Assembly: GCF_020524765.1 (NCBI RefSeq) | Contig: NZ_JAIVLR010000001.1 | Location: 930,001 to 994,000 of the forward strand | Direction: 5' to 3' | Length of the DNA: 64,000 bases | Source: Qipengyuania gaetbuli | GTDB lineage: Bacteria > Pseudomonadota > Alphaproteobacteria > Sphingomonadales > Sphingomonadaceae | Shown: positions 38,967-47,896 of the stretch, one piece after another | Numbering within the stretch: position 1 is the stretch's first letter | Layout of the letters: the number at the start of each line of letters is the position of its first letter | Translations under genes and position numbers: made by a program | Notes under the pieces: model-generated | Told to the model about the DNA's origin: nothing | What the model saw: the letters and a program-made list of their open reading frames with translations, nothing else | The model's database searches: none

Positions 38967-41045
38967 ATGACGCCGCTCGACAAGAAAATTAACGAGCATT
39001 TTGCCGGGTTGGTCGTGCGCAAGGATCTCGTGAAGGCCGTCAAAGGCAACGCGATCGTACCTTCGTATGTCCTTGAGTATCTACTGGGACAGTACTGCGC
39101 GACAAGCGATGAGGCCTCAATCCAATCGGGCATCGAAACCGTCAAAGAGATCCTCGCAAAGCACTACGTCCACCGCAACGAAGCAGGCCTGGTGCGCTCA
39201 AACATCAGGGAAAAAGGGCGCTACAAAGTCATCGACAAAGTAAGCGTGGCCCTGAACGATAAGAAGGACGTTTACGAGGCAACGTTTGCCAACCTCGGGA
39301 TCAAAGAGGTTCTAGTCGACACGTCGACAGTCAAAGCTCACCCCAAGATGCTGGTGAGCGGGGTTTGGTGCATTGCAGACGTCGAGTACGAGTATTCGGA
39401 AGACAAGAGCGTCTCCCCTTGGGTCCTAGGGTCCCTGAAGCCCATTCAGCTATCCAACTTTGATTTTGATGCGTATCTCGCGGCTCGCCAGCAGTTCACA
39501 TCGGACGAGTGGATCGATCTGCTCATTCAAAGCATTGGGTTTGATCCGGAGATGCTCGGACGGCGGAGCAAGTTCATCCAGCTCGTGCGCTTGATCCCGT
39601 TCGTGGAACGGAACTACAATCTCATCGAGCTTGGCCCCAAGGGCACCGGTAAGTCACATATCTTCTCCGAGTTTTCGCCGCACGGTATTCTGATCTCGGG
39701 CGGGGAAGTTACCGTTCCAAAACTCTTTGTGAACAACGCGACGGGCAAAATCGGGCTGGTTGGATATTGGGACGTTGTAGCTTTCGACGAATTCGCTGGT
39801 CGCCAAAAAAGGGTCGATAAGGCCTTGGTCGACATCATGAAGAACTACATGGCCAACAAGAGCTTTTCACGCGGAGTGGAAACGCTTGGTGCCGAGGCAT
39901 CGATGGTATTCGTTGGCAATACCAAACACACCGTACCCTACATGCTGAAGCACACCGACCTCTTCGATGAACTTCCTGAAAAGTATTACGATTCAGCGTT
40001 TATCGATCGACTTCACGCGTATATTCCCGGCTGGGAGGTGGACGTAATCCGAGGAGAAATGTTCTCCGGTGGATACGGATTTGTGGTCGACTACATAGCT
40101 GAAATCCTTCGCCACTTACGTGCCCAGGATTTTTCCGACCAATATAAGGCGCTCTTCACGCTCTCTTCCGACATCTCGACCCGCGATCGCGATGCCGTTC
40201 ACAAGACCTTTTCAGGATTGATGAAGATCCTGTTCCCGGCTGGCGGAGCTACCGATGAGGAACTCGAGGAAGTACTTCGTTTTGCGATGGAGTGCCGCAA
40301 GCGCGTCAAAGATCAGCTCATGCGTATCGACGCGACCTACCCCAAGGTCGATTTCAGAATAACAAAGTCTGATGGCACTAAGCTCAACGTCCGGACGCTG
40401 GAAGAGGAAGAGTATCCAAACTTCTACTACCGTACCGCTGAAGGTGACCAAGAGGGCCAATCTGGCGAAAGCGGCAACGGATCGAAGGAAGAGGCCTCCG
40501 AGCCGGGTGATAGCTCGGCAGACTCATCTCAGCCGCACGAGAAGCCAGCAAGCGATAGGCCAAAGGAAGGTCATAGAGAGGTTCAGGAGAACCAAAAAGG
40601 CATAACCTTTGCCAACCTGTTCGGCCAGCACTTGATGGGCGCTACCGAGGTAACCGTCCATGACCCTTACATCAGAATGTTCCATCAATTGCGCAACTTT
40701 TCCGAATTTCTCGAACTGCTGATTGGACAGAAGAAACCCGAAGATGAAATCTCTGTCCGCCTGCGTACGGGCAAAGACGAAATGGCGCCGGAGCGTCAGG
40801 AGGAGAACCTGACGAAGATGGCGGACTATGTCCGTGGCCATGGTATCCACCTCGAGTGGGAGTTTGATGACCTCCTCCATGACCGAAGTATCGAGACGGA
40901 TACCGGGTGGAAAATTATCCTGGGTCGTGGCCTCGACATTTTCCAGCGCTATGACAGCCGCGACGCATTCAATCCTGCCAACCGCATGCAGGAGACGCGA
41001 GGGTGCAAAGGTTTTGGCATCACCTTTGTGCGTCAGGAAGTTTAG
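38967..41045 (+). CDS. brxL: BREX Lon-like AAA+ protein BrxL with MIT_C-like tail
   Basis: Protein of 692 residues. Walker A LGPKGTGKSH is near 221-230 and a Walker-B-like VVAFDEFAG near 270-278. BrxL is a ring-forming AAA+ protein related to Lon/MCM that acts in phage exclusion and is dispensable for methylation. A low-complexity acidic linker (about 490-530) precedes a C-terminal domain (about 540-690) with GATEVTVHDPYIRMF and LLHDRS/GWKIILGRGLDIF, which resembles the PLD-like MIT_C domain of eukaryotic MITD1. Last gene of the operon. Confidence 0.92.
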   Translation: MTPLDKKINEHFAGLVVRKDLVKAVKGNAIVPSYVLEYLLGQYCATSDEASIQSGIETVKEILAKHYVHRNEAGLVRSNIREKGRYKVIDKVSVALNDKKDVYEATFANLGIKEVLVDTSTVKAHPKMLVSGVWCIADVEYEYSEDKSVSPWVLGSLKPIQLSNFDFDAYLAARQQFTSDEWIDLLIQSIGFDPEMLGRRSKFIQLVRLIPFVERNYNLIELGPKGTGKSHIFSEFSPHGILISGGEVTVPKLFVNNATGKIGLVGYWDVVAFDEFAGRQKRVDKALVDIMKNYMANKSFSRGVETLGAEASMVFVGNTKHTVPYMLKHTDLFDELPEKYYDSAFIDRLHAYIPGWEVDVIRGEMFSGGYGFVVDYIAEILRHLRAQDFSDQYKALFTLSSDISTRDRDAVHKTFSGLMKILFPAGGATDEELEEVLRFAMECRKRVKDQLMRIDATYPKVDFRITKSDGTKLNVRTLEEEEYPNFYYRTAEGDQEGQSGESGNGSKEEASEPGDSSADSSQPHEKPASDRPKEGHREVQENQKGITFANLFGQHLMGATEVTVHDPYIRMFHQLRNFSEFLELLIGQKKPEDEISVRLRTGKDEMAPERQEENLTKMADYVRGHGIHLEWEFDDLLHDRSIETDTGWKIILGRGLDIFQRYDSRDAFNPANRMQETRGCKGFGITFVRQEV

Positions 41046-41078
41046 GGGAACAAGGCAACCTCGCGAAGGGAGGCCACG

Positions 41079-41756
41079 CTAGCGCTTAGAGCGGTACTGA
41101 GCAGCTCGCCTCACTTTGCGGTTTCTTCCTTTGGGCTTTTGAGCCCTCTTTGGCACACTCTTTTTACGGCGCTCATCCAGCGCCTTCATCATGCTAGTCA
41201 TGAACCACTTGTCGTACTTCCAGCCCCAAATTCTCTCGGGCGACATGTACTCGTCCAGAAATTCCAGAGACGTCCAAAATTTCTCATCCCACGGCTGGAT
41301 GTAAATCAAGCCTCCCCTTTCCGGGGTCCGAAGCACGTCGCTGAGTACCCTTAGGGGCTGATCAGTCTCGAGCAGCGTGAGATACAGAACGTTCCAACCA
41401 TCCTCGCGCTTACTTTTTTCATAGATCGCGGGGATCCATCCTGCGTCGCGCCAAGGGGTGTACTCCGGCGCAGGAGGTTTAACTCGGACGCGAGGGCCGG
41501 ATGGCGCAGGATTGTCGGTGCAAGGGTGCTTTGGCCAGGGCGGTCCTAGATCGTCGAAGAAAACCCGGCTTCCCTTGTCGTTCCAGTAGAAGAATACCTG
41601 ATCGCCGCAGACAGGACATTTCGCGTTGGGTACCGTCAGGCTGCTCATGCCAAAGCGGACTGGCTCCTTGGGCTTTGTAGGAGTACGCCGAGTGATGCCC
41701 CTACGTTTGAGGCACCACCCACAGCTGCAATCAGGATAATGATTGTGTCCGGGCAT
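41079..41756 (-). CDS. Hypothetical zinc-ribbon protein with basic tail
   Basis: Protein of 225 residues, function unknown. It opens MPGHNHYPDCSCGWC and has a further pair in AKCPVCGDQVFF (about 46-57), likely two metal-binding elements. The last 30 residues are strongly basic (RRKKSVPKRAQKPKGRNRK), suggesting nucleic-acid binding. I recall similar openings in other integrated elements, but no function. It converges on brxL (33 bp between stops) and lies next to the integrase gene on the same strand. Confidence 0.7.
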   Translation of the reverse strand: MPGHNHYPDCSCGWCLKRRGITRRTPTKPKEPVRFGMSSLTVPNAKCPVCGDQVFFYWNDKGSRVFFDDLGPPWPKHPCTDNPAPSGPRVRVKPPAPEYTPWRDAGWIPAIYEKSKREDGWNVLYLTLLETDQPLRVLSDVLRTPERGGLIYIQPWDEKFWTSLEFLDEYMSPERIWGWKYDKWFMTSMMKALDERRKKSVPKRAQKPKGRNRKVRRAAQYRSKR

Positions 41757-41809
41757 CCTACTCCGTGGGCTAACCGGAAAGAACTTCGTTAGAGTAAATC
41801 TGACGGCAT

Positions 41810-43429
41810 TTAGATGTCGACCTGAAACCGCGGTATCAGCTCAATCTCACGAGACAGGACATCGACAAAATCCCCAATGTGCTCATAGTCTCCATGAACG
41901 TCGGAAGCAGAGTGGCCTGTCAGCGCTCGGGTTACTGCGGGATCGAAGCGATAGCGAATAGCCTGACTGCTAAAGTAGTGCCGCCATGCGTGGTTCGGCA
42001 TAACTCCATCAATGCCAAGTGAGCGGACCCAGGTGGCGAGCTTCGAACCCAGCCTGTTCGCCTGGCGGTTGATAGCATTGTCGCTCCGCCGCTTCGTCGG
42101 GTCATAGAAGAGAGGCCCCTCGCTACGTCTCTCGACAAATTCGAGAAAGCCCTGGTCGAGCAGATGGCTGTGCAGCGGTACAAGGCGCGGCTCCTTGTTC
42201 TTTACCGTGCCAGCCTCTGGTGTGATCCGCATGACCCATATACCATCTTTTTCGAAGATGTCCTGCCTTCGCAGCTGGGTGATTTCGTTCACCCGGGCCC
42301 CAGAGTAGGCCATCAGCCACGGGCACCAGCGCTTGGCGTTTCGCAAATCCTCTTTTTCCCGAGAGCTTGATGTAACCAAAGATGCCCGAAGGATTGTGAG
42401 TGCTTCTTCGTTTGTAAATCCTTTGCTTCGCGTACGAGGCTTCTTGGGCAGCTTGACCTTAGCAACTTCAAGCATGGGATTGCTTGGGATAATCCCGTCA
42501 CCCTTGGCCCAAGCAAGAACAGCTGACACTGCGCCGAGGTAGCTCCCGTTGATCGTTTTTGCGGAAAGCCGCTTGCCTTTGTAGGTCTCATGGTCTCGCA
42601 AGTGATTTCGCCATGCGACCATGTCGTCGTGGCTGATTGCGAGAATGTTATCCGTATTGAGGAACGCGATGAGATGCTCGATATACCGGCGCCACTGTGC
42701 GACCGTTTTCATGCTCCTGCCTGGGACCGCAGCATAGCGTTCATAGAGATCCAAAATGCTCATCGCCTCACCAGCCGGACGAGGAGCCGAAGCTGGTCGT
42801 GCGGCTATCTTAGGTGTGCGCACGAGATCGCCCTGAAGCCTCTGGAGGGTGCCCTCGCTCGCCTCAATCTGGGCGTCGTGAACAGCAGAGCAAAGCTCGG
42901 CGAATGAGGCCGAGGTGCGATCGACGCGATAGCCCTCCGCTTCCGCTAGGCTCTCCGCCTCATCGCCCCACATCGCAATCATGCCCGTGATGTCGCCGAT
43001 CGCTCTCATCTCTTTCCAATCAGAGAGATCTTCGGATGTTACCTTTGTGAGATTTTCGGCGCGGAGCCTCTTTCGATCAGCAGGCTCAGGTAGCAGCCGG
43101 ATCTCGGCGTCGATCTCCAATCCCTCATTGGCGACATGAGAAGCCAGGTAGGCGATTGTTTCAGCATCGAGTGGGTCATAGGTACCGCTCGCTCGCTTTT
43201 GAGCCCTGAGGACAATCTCTTCCCACTGTCGGTCAATCTGATTGTACCTTTCGGTTGCCCCCGGTTCGCGCATGTCTTTGGCGCCGAGCGAAACTTTAAG
43301 TTCCGTGCGGCCACGACCGGTTGGGCTCCGGCTGGGAAGGTGGGGAATCAGATCTGTCGGGAAACGCCTGCGGTAGCTCAAGATACCGCTTTTCTTGTCA
43401 CGCTGCAGGTGCATCAACACCACTTCCAT
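41810..43429 (-). CDS. Tyrosine recombinase (island integrase)
   Basis: Protein of 539 residues from the ATG at 43429; a longer frame to 43504 runs through the putative arm repeats and is less likely. Catalytic residues are visible: Arg in AYSGARVNEI, H480-x2-R483 (HAWRHYF), H506 (TGHSA) and the nucleophile Tyr515 (DYEHIG). A SAM-like core-binding domain lies around 255-340 and a long N-terminal arm-binding part before it. Its position directly beside the 3' end of tRNA-Leu fits a site-specific integrase for that gene. Confidence 0.95.
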   Translation of the reverse strand: MEVVLMHLQRDKKSGILSYRRRFPTDLIPHLPSRSPTGRGRTELKVSLGAKDMREPGATERYNQIDRQWEEIVLRAQKRASGTYDPLDAETIAYLASHVANEGLEIDAEIRLLPEPADRKRLRAENLTKVTSEDLSDWKEMRAIGDITGMIAMWGDEAESLAEAEGYRVDRTSASFAELCSAVHDAQIEASEGTLQRLQGDLVRTPKIAARPASAPRPAGEAMSILDLYERYAAVPGRSMKTVAQWRRYIEHLIAFLNTDNILAISHDDMVAWRNHLRDHETYKGKRLSAKTINGSYLGAVSAVLAWAKGDGIIPSNPMLEVAKVKLPKKPRTRSKGFTNEEALTILRASLVTSSSREKEDLRNAKRWCPWLMAYSGARVNEITQLRRQDIFEKDGIWVMRITPEAGTVKNKEPRLVPLHSHLLDQGFLEFVERRSEGPLFYDPTKRRSDNAINRQANRLGSKLATWVRSLGIDGVMPNHAWRHYFSSQAIRYRFDPAVTRALTGHSASDVHGDYEHIGDFVDVLSREIELIPRFQVDI

Positions 43430-43439
43430 AGCTCTACCC

Positions 43440-43461
43440 TGTGTACGAGTTTGTGTACGAC
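43440..43461 (+). repeat. Right arm-type repeats, probable integrase binding sites
   Basis: Two TGTGTAC direct repeats start at 43440 and 43452, 67 bp inside the tRNA attachment site and immediately upstream of the integrase start. They mirror the left pair in spacing and distance; binding here could also control integrase transcription. Confidence 0.55.
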
Positions 43462-43524
43462 CAGAGCGTTGAGAAATGGCTGATAAGCGGGAAATTATTC
43501 CCAATCAAACACTTAGAGTGTGTG

Positions 43525-43544
43525 TGGTGCCCAGAAGAGGACTC
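43525..43544 (+). repeat. Right attachment site within tRNA-Leu
   Basis: TGGTGCCCAGAAGAGGACTC, the reverse complement of the CCA end, acceptor stem and part of the T arm of the tRNA. It is repeated, minus one C, at 23131-23149. Confidence 0.82.
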
Positions 43545-43611
43545 GAACCTCCACGCCCTTGCGAGCGCCGCCACCTGAAGACGGTGCGTCTACCAATTCC
43601 GCCATCTGGGC
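43525..43611 (-). tRNA. tRNA-Leu (anticodon CAG)
   Basis: Eighty-seven bases including an encoded CCA. The acceptor stem pairs GCCCAGA with TCTGGGC, the anticodon stem pairs CCGTC with GGCGG around a TTCAGGT loop (anticodon CAG at 43575-43577), a long variable arm (GCTCGCAAGGGC) marks a class II tRNA, and the T loop reads GGTTCGAGTCC. It reads CUG leucine codons. Its 3' end is the integration site of the island and remains complete. Confidence 0.97.
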
Positions 43612-43792
43612 ACACTTTGCGGGGCCGGTCATCTGCGCCGGTCCGCGGGTAGGAGCGCGCCACTAGCGAAGGGGGGCGATTCTTGTCAACTGCAATCGCG
43701 TCGCGGCGAAAGGCAGGAACGCTTGCAGGAGCGCAAGGGTTACGGCTAGGGGCGCAGCGACAGTTCCAGACCAGGAAAGACAGGCAATTTCG

Positions 43793-44743
43793 ATGGCGAA
43801 AGACAGCGCGTTGAACGGCAAGCTCGTGGTGCTCATGGGCGGCAGCGGATTCATCGGCAATTACGTGGCACAGGCCCTGCTCGAACGCGGTGCGCGCCTG
43901 CGGATCGCCAGCCGCAATCCGGAAAAGGCCTTCAAGCTGAAGCCGCTCGCCAATCTCGGCCAGATGCAGTTCGCCCGCTGCGATGCAACGAACCGTGCCA
44001 GCGTGGAACGGTGCATCGAAGGCGCGGATGCGGTGGTCAACCTCGTCGGCTCGTTCGAGGGCAATCTGCGCAGGCTCATGGGCGAAGCGCCCGGCTGGAT
44101 GGCCGAAGCTGCGAAAAAGGCCGGTGCCATGTCCTTCGTGCACGTCAGCGCCATCGCTGCCGAGCCGGACGAGGATACGAGCAACGAATACGCCTCGGCA
44201 AAGTGCCTGGGCGAAAAGCGCGTGCGCGAGGCATTCCCCGAAGCGACCATCCTGCGGCCCTCGATCCTGTTCGGGAAGGACGACAATTTCCTCAACATGT
44301 TTGCCGGCCTGATCTCTACCTTGCCGGTCCTGCCGGTGTTCGGGCCTGACAAGAAGCTGCAGATCGTCTATGTCGACGATGTTGCCGAGGCGGTCGCCCG
44401 TTCCTTGGAGGATCCCGCGCAGTTCGGCGGCAAGACTTTCGAACTCGGCGGCCCCGAGGAAGTGACCATGCTCGAAATCAACGAGCGCATTGCCGAGGCG
44501 CAGCGCCGCAAGCGCACGTTCCTGCCCATGCCCGACGCACTGTCGGCCACTTTCGCTGCCCTGCCCGGCACGCCGATGAGCCGCGACCAGTGGGACCTGT
44601 TGGCGCAGGGCAACACCGTCTCGGGCGAGCATCCGGGCTTCGAGAGGCTCGGCATCGAACCCAAGCCGGTGGGCCTGTTCCTCGACAAGTGGATGACCCG
44701 CTACCGCAAGCACGGCCGCTTCGCCGAGCGGCTCAGCGCCTGA
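43793..44743 (+). CDS. NDUFA9-like NAD(P)H-binding epimerase/reductase (SDR)
   Basis: Protein of 316 residues with an extended SDR Rossmann fold: GGSGFIG near 16-22, then an NLVGSFEGN segment, and an EYASAKCLGE element with the SDR Tyr-x3-Lys. It matches the complex-I NDUFA9 group, which binds NADPH and is structural in mitochondria; bacterial members are mostly uncharacterised. It appears to be transcribed alone, just beyond the tRNA. Confidence 0.87.
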   Translation: MAKDSALNGKLVVLMGGSGFIGNYVAQALLERGARLRIASRNPEKAFKLKPLANLGQMQFARCDATNRASVERCIEGADAVVNLVGSFEGNLRRLMGEAPGWMAEAAKKAGAMSFVHVSAIAAEPDEDTSNEYASAKCLGEKRVREAFPEATILRPSILFGKDDNFLNMFAGLISTLPVLPVFGPDKKLQIVYVDDVAEAVARSLEDPAQFGGKTFELGGPEEVTMLEINERIAEAQRRKRTFLPMPDALSATFAALPGTPMSRDQWDLLAQGNTVSGEHPGFERLGIEPKPVGLFLDKWMTRYRKHGRFAERLSA

Positions 44744-44758
44744 GGTAGCGGTTACCCG

Positions 44759-45628
44759 TCAGAGCGCCGCCCGGTAGAGGGCGAGCTTGTCGGCATAGGC
44801 GCGTTCGGCGGCCTCGGGCGCATAGGCGGGGCTGTCGGGCACGCACCAGCCGTGATCCCCGGCATAGACGTCGACCTTGGCGGTGGCCCCTGCCTCGCGC
44901 ATCGCCATGCGCAAAACGTCCTTCTGGTCGGGCGCTTCGGCATCGTCGTCCTGCGCGATCGCGATGAGGTAATGCGCATCGCCGCGCAGCATCTTGTGCG
45001 GACTGGTATCGGCATCGCGGACAAGCCCGCCGCCGTGGAAACTGGCGGCTGCGCGGATGCGCTGGTCGGCAGCAACGCTCCACACCGTGAAGGGTCCACC
45101 CATGCAATAGCCTTCGGTCCCGATGCTGCGGCTGCTGTCGACCGGCGCCTGCCCGAAGAGCCATGAGGCTGCGGCTTTCGCATCCGATCCGACTGCCGCC
45201 GAATCGAGCCGCTGGCGCCACGGGCGCACTTTCTGGAAGCCGTTGTCCGCGGCAAAGCTGGCGAAGTCGGCATATTGCTGCCCTGCGACATCGCGGTAGT
45301 AGGGGTTGATGACGAGGACGGCATAACCCTCCCCTGCGAGCCGGCGGGCCATCTGCCGCTTCGATTCCCTCAGCCCCGCGACGTCCGGCCAGAAGATCAC
45401 GCCGGGATAGCTGCTTTCGCCGGGATGGACGAAGAAGCCGTCCATCACCCCGTCGGGCGTGCGGAAACTGACCGTGCTTTCCACGAGAGCCGGAGCATCG
45501 GCAGCGCTTTCCGTTGCGCCATCCATCGAAGTGCAGGCTGCTGCTGCGGTAGCGAGGGCGCCTGCCCCGAAGGTGCGGCGGTTCAAGGATTGGCGGGCCC
45601 ACCGGGCCAGCTGGTTCTCATCGCACAT
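44759..45628 (-). CDS. Dienelactone hydrolase family protein with Tat-like signal
   Basis: Protein of 289 residues from the ATG at 45628. The N-terminus has a twin-arginine-like NRRTFGAGALA followed by a possible lipobox (AAAC), so the mature protein is probably exported. The alpha/beta-hydrolase core shows the DLH nucleophile in GTEGYCMGG and a C-terminal histidine in AGDHGWC. DLH proteins hydrolyse lactones or related esters; the substrate is unknown. Divergent from the PQQ dehydrogenase gene. Confidence 0.86.
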   Translation of the reverse strand: MCDENQLARWARQSLNRRTFGAGALATAAAACTSMDGATESAADAPALVESTVSFRTPDGVMDGFFVHPGESSYPGVIFWPDVAGLRESKRQMARRLAGEGYAVLVINPYYRDVAGQQYADFASFAADNGFQKVRPWRQRLDSAAVGSDAKAAASWLFGQAPVDSSRSIGTEGYCMGGPFTVWSVAADQRIRAAASFHGGGLVRDADTSPHKMLRGDAHYLIAIAQDDDAEAPDQKDVLRMAMREAGATAKVDVYAGDHGWCVPDSPAYAPEAAERAYADKLALYRAAL

Positions 45629-45756
45629 GCGTGCATTCTCCCATTGCCCGTCCGCGGCGCACCCTAGCGAAGCTTCGATTATGGACAAGGGGGCGGATGC
45701 ACGGCAGGATTGCTTCCGGAGTAAGCGGGCACGAGTCCCGCCTCGGGGAGAGAAAA

Positions 45757-47895
45757 ATGCTGAAACACGGAATCGCGGCGCTCGCCGCGCTGCTGCTCGT
45801 CGGATGCAACTCGGGCGAGAGCGAGGGTGGCATCGATGAAATGCGCCTCATCAACGCAGGCGATGACAGCGCCAATTGGATAACCCACGGGCGCACCTAT
45901 TCCGAACAGCGATACTCCCCGCTCGACGCGGTGAACCGCGAGACCGTCGCGAACCTCGGCCTTGCTTGGTATGCCGACATGGACACCGCGCGTGGCCAGG
46001 AAGCGACGCCGCTGGTGATGGACGGCAAGCTTTACGTCACCACCGCCTGGAGCAAGGTCTTCGCCTTCGACGCCGCCACCGGCGAGCCGCTGTGGAGCTA
46101 CGATCCCCAGGTGCCCGGCGAAACCGGCGTCAAGGTCTGCTGCGACGTGGTGAATCGCGGCCTTGCGGCCTGGGGCGACAAGCTGTTCCTCGGCACGCTC
46201 GACGGCAGGCTCGTGGCGCTCGACCGCGAAACCGGGAAGGTCCTGTGGGAGAAGGTCACGGTCGACCAGTCCAAGGCCTATTCGATCACCGGCGCGCCGC
46301 GCGTGATCGACGGCAAGGTCCTGATCGGCAATGGCGGCGCCGAATTCGGCGTGCGCGGCTACATCGCCGCCTATGATGCCGACGACGGGTCGGAGCTGTG
46401 GCGCTTCTACACCGTCCCGGGCGGCGAAGGAGAAGACCAGCCCGAATATTTGCAGAAAGCTGCCGAAACCTGGACGCAGGGCACCGGCGAGATCGGCGGC
46501 GGCGGCACCGTGTGGGATTCGATGGCCTACGATCCGGAGCTCGACCTGCTCTATTTCGGCGTCGGCAACGGTAGCCCATGGAACCGCGCCTATCGCAGCC
46601 CCGGCGCAGACGGGAAGGGTGAAGGCGACAACCTCTACCTGTCCAGCATCGTCGCGATCCGTCCCGATACGGGCGAATATGTCTGGCATTACCAGACGAC
46701 GCCGGGAGAAACCTGGGACTACACCGCCACGCAGCACATCATCCTCGCCGACATGAATATCGGCGGGAAGGACCGCAAGGTCCTGATGCAGGCGCCCAAG
46801 AACGGTTTCTTCTATGTCCTCGACCGCGAAACCGGCGAGTTCATCAGCGGCAAGCCCTATATCCCGCTGAACTGGGCGACAGGCATCGATGAGAACGGCC
46901 GCCCGATCGAGAACCCGGAAACGCGCATCGACCGCACGGGCAAGCCGGCGCTGGTGATGCCCGGCCCGCTGGGCGGCCACAACTGGCACCCGATGGCCTA
47001 TCACCCCGGCGAAAACCTGGTCTACATCCCCGCTTTCGAAGCCGCGATGCTCTACGCACCCGAAGCCAACTGGAAGCCCGACATGAAACGCGGCTTCAAC
47101 GTCGGTTTCGACATCGGCGCAGGCGACCTGCCGCCCGATCTCGGCTTCCGGCGCGAAGTGGGCAGCACAATCAAGGGCAAGCTGGTCGCCTGGGATCCGG
47201 TGAAGCAGGAACCGCGATGGACCGTCGAACATCCGGGCGCGTGGAACGGCGGGCTGCTGGCAACCGGCGGCGGCCTCGTCTTCCAGGGCACGCAGGAAAG
47301 CACCTTCAACGCCTATGACGCGGCAAGCGGCGACAAGCTGTGGAGCTTCGATGCCCAGACCGGCGTCGTCGCCCCGCCGATGACCTACATGGTCGGCGGC
47401 GAGCAATATGTCGCCGTGCTGGCAGGCTGGGGCGGCGCGCTCGCCATTACCGCGGACGGCGGGATCATCGCCAAGGACAAGCCAGTGCGCAACGTCAGCC
47501 GCCTGCTGGTGTTCAAGCTGGGCGGCAGCGCGCAGCTTCCTGCTGCGAGCGAATTCGCCGCGACCCCGCTCGACCCGCCGCCGAGCAAGGCGAGTGCTGC
47601 GGTCATCGAGGAAGGGCGCAAGTCCTACGCCCGTTACTGCGCGGTTTGCCATGCGCCGGGTGCGGTCGGCTCCACCGTCCTGCCCGACCTTCGCCGCTCG
47701 GGCGCGCTGGAAAATCCGGCCGTCTGGCTGCAGATCGTCCATGACGGAGCGCTCAAGGACAATGGCATGGTGAGCTTCAAGGATTCGCTCACGAAGGAGC
47801 AGATGGAAGCCATCCGCCAGTACGTCATCAAACGCGCCAACGAGGACAAGGCGATGGAGGCGCAGGTAGCCAAGGGCCGCGTCGCGCGGCGCTGA
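45757..47895 (+). CDS. PQQ-dependent alcohol dehydrogenase with C-terminal cytochrome c domain
   Basis: Protein of 712 residues, a lipoprotein by its signal (LLLVGCNSG). The eight-blade beta-propeller carries the vicinal disulfide Cys128-Cys129 of quinoprotein dehydrogenases; the C-terminal domain has a haem-binding site C628-x2-C-H632 with a likely Met ligand. It oxidises an alcohol or related compound in the periplasm and passes electrons to the respiratory chain. I chose the ATG at 45757, which has a GGGGAGAG site; the frame is open upstream. No PQQ synthesis genes are in the window. Confidence 0.93.
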   Translation: MLKHGIAALAALLLVGCNSGESEGGIDEMRLINAGDDSANWITHGRTYSEQRYSPLDAVNRETVANLGLAWYADMDTARGQEATPLVMDGKLYVTTAWSKVFAFDAATGEPLWSYDPQVPGETGVKVCCDVVNRGLAAWGDKLFLGTLDGRLVALDRETGKVLWEKVTVDQSKAYSITGAPRVIDGKVLIGNGGAEFGVRGYIAAYDADDGSELWRFYTVPGGEGEDQPEYLQKAAETWTQGTGEIGGGGTVWDSMAYDPELDLLYFGVGNGSPWNRAYRSPGADGKGEGDNLYLSSIVAIRPDTGEYVWHYQTTPGETWDYTATQHIILADMNIGGKDRKVLMQAPKNGFFYVLDRETGEFISGKPYIPLNWATGIDENGRPIENPETRIDRTGKPALVMPGPLGGHNWHPMAYHPGENLVYIPAFEAAMLYAPEANWKPDMKRGFNVGFDIGAGDLPPDLGFRREVGSTIKGKLVAWDPVKQEPRWTVEHPGAWNGGLLATGGGLVFQGTQESTFNAYDAASGDKLWSFDAQTGVVAPPMTYMVGGEQYVAVLAGWGGALAITADGGIIAKDKPVRNVSRLLVFKLGGSAQLPAASEFAATPLDPPPSKASAAVIEEGRKSYARYCAVCHAPGAVGSTVLPDLRRSGALENPAVWLQIVHDGALKDNGMVSFKDSLTKEQMEAIRQYVIKRANEDKAMEAQVAKGRVARR

Positions 47896-47896
47896 C

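Larger units (their letters stand above)
23131..43544. mobile_element. tRNA-Leu-integrated genomic island carrying BREX
   Basis: About 20.4 kb between a 19-bp copy of the tRNA-Leu 3' end (23131-23149) and the tRNA itself (43525-43544). It holds a tyrosine integrase adjacent to the tRNA, a serine resolvase, a polymerase-like protein, a BREX operon and uncharacterised genes. Its base composition is lower in G+C than the flanks. No conjugation, capsid or packaging genes are visible, so it looks like an integrative defence island that needs help to move between cells. Confidence 0.88.
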
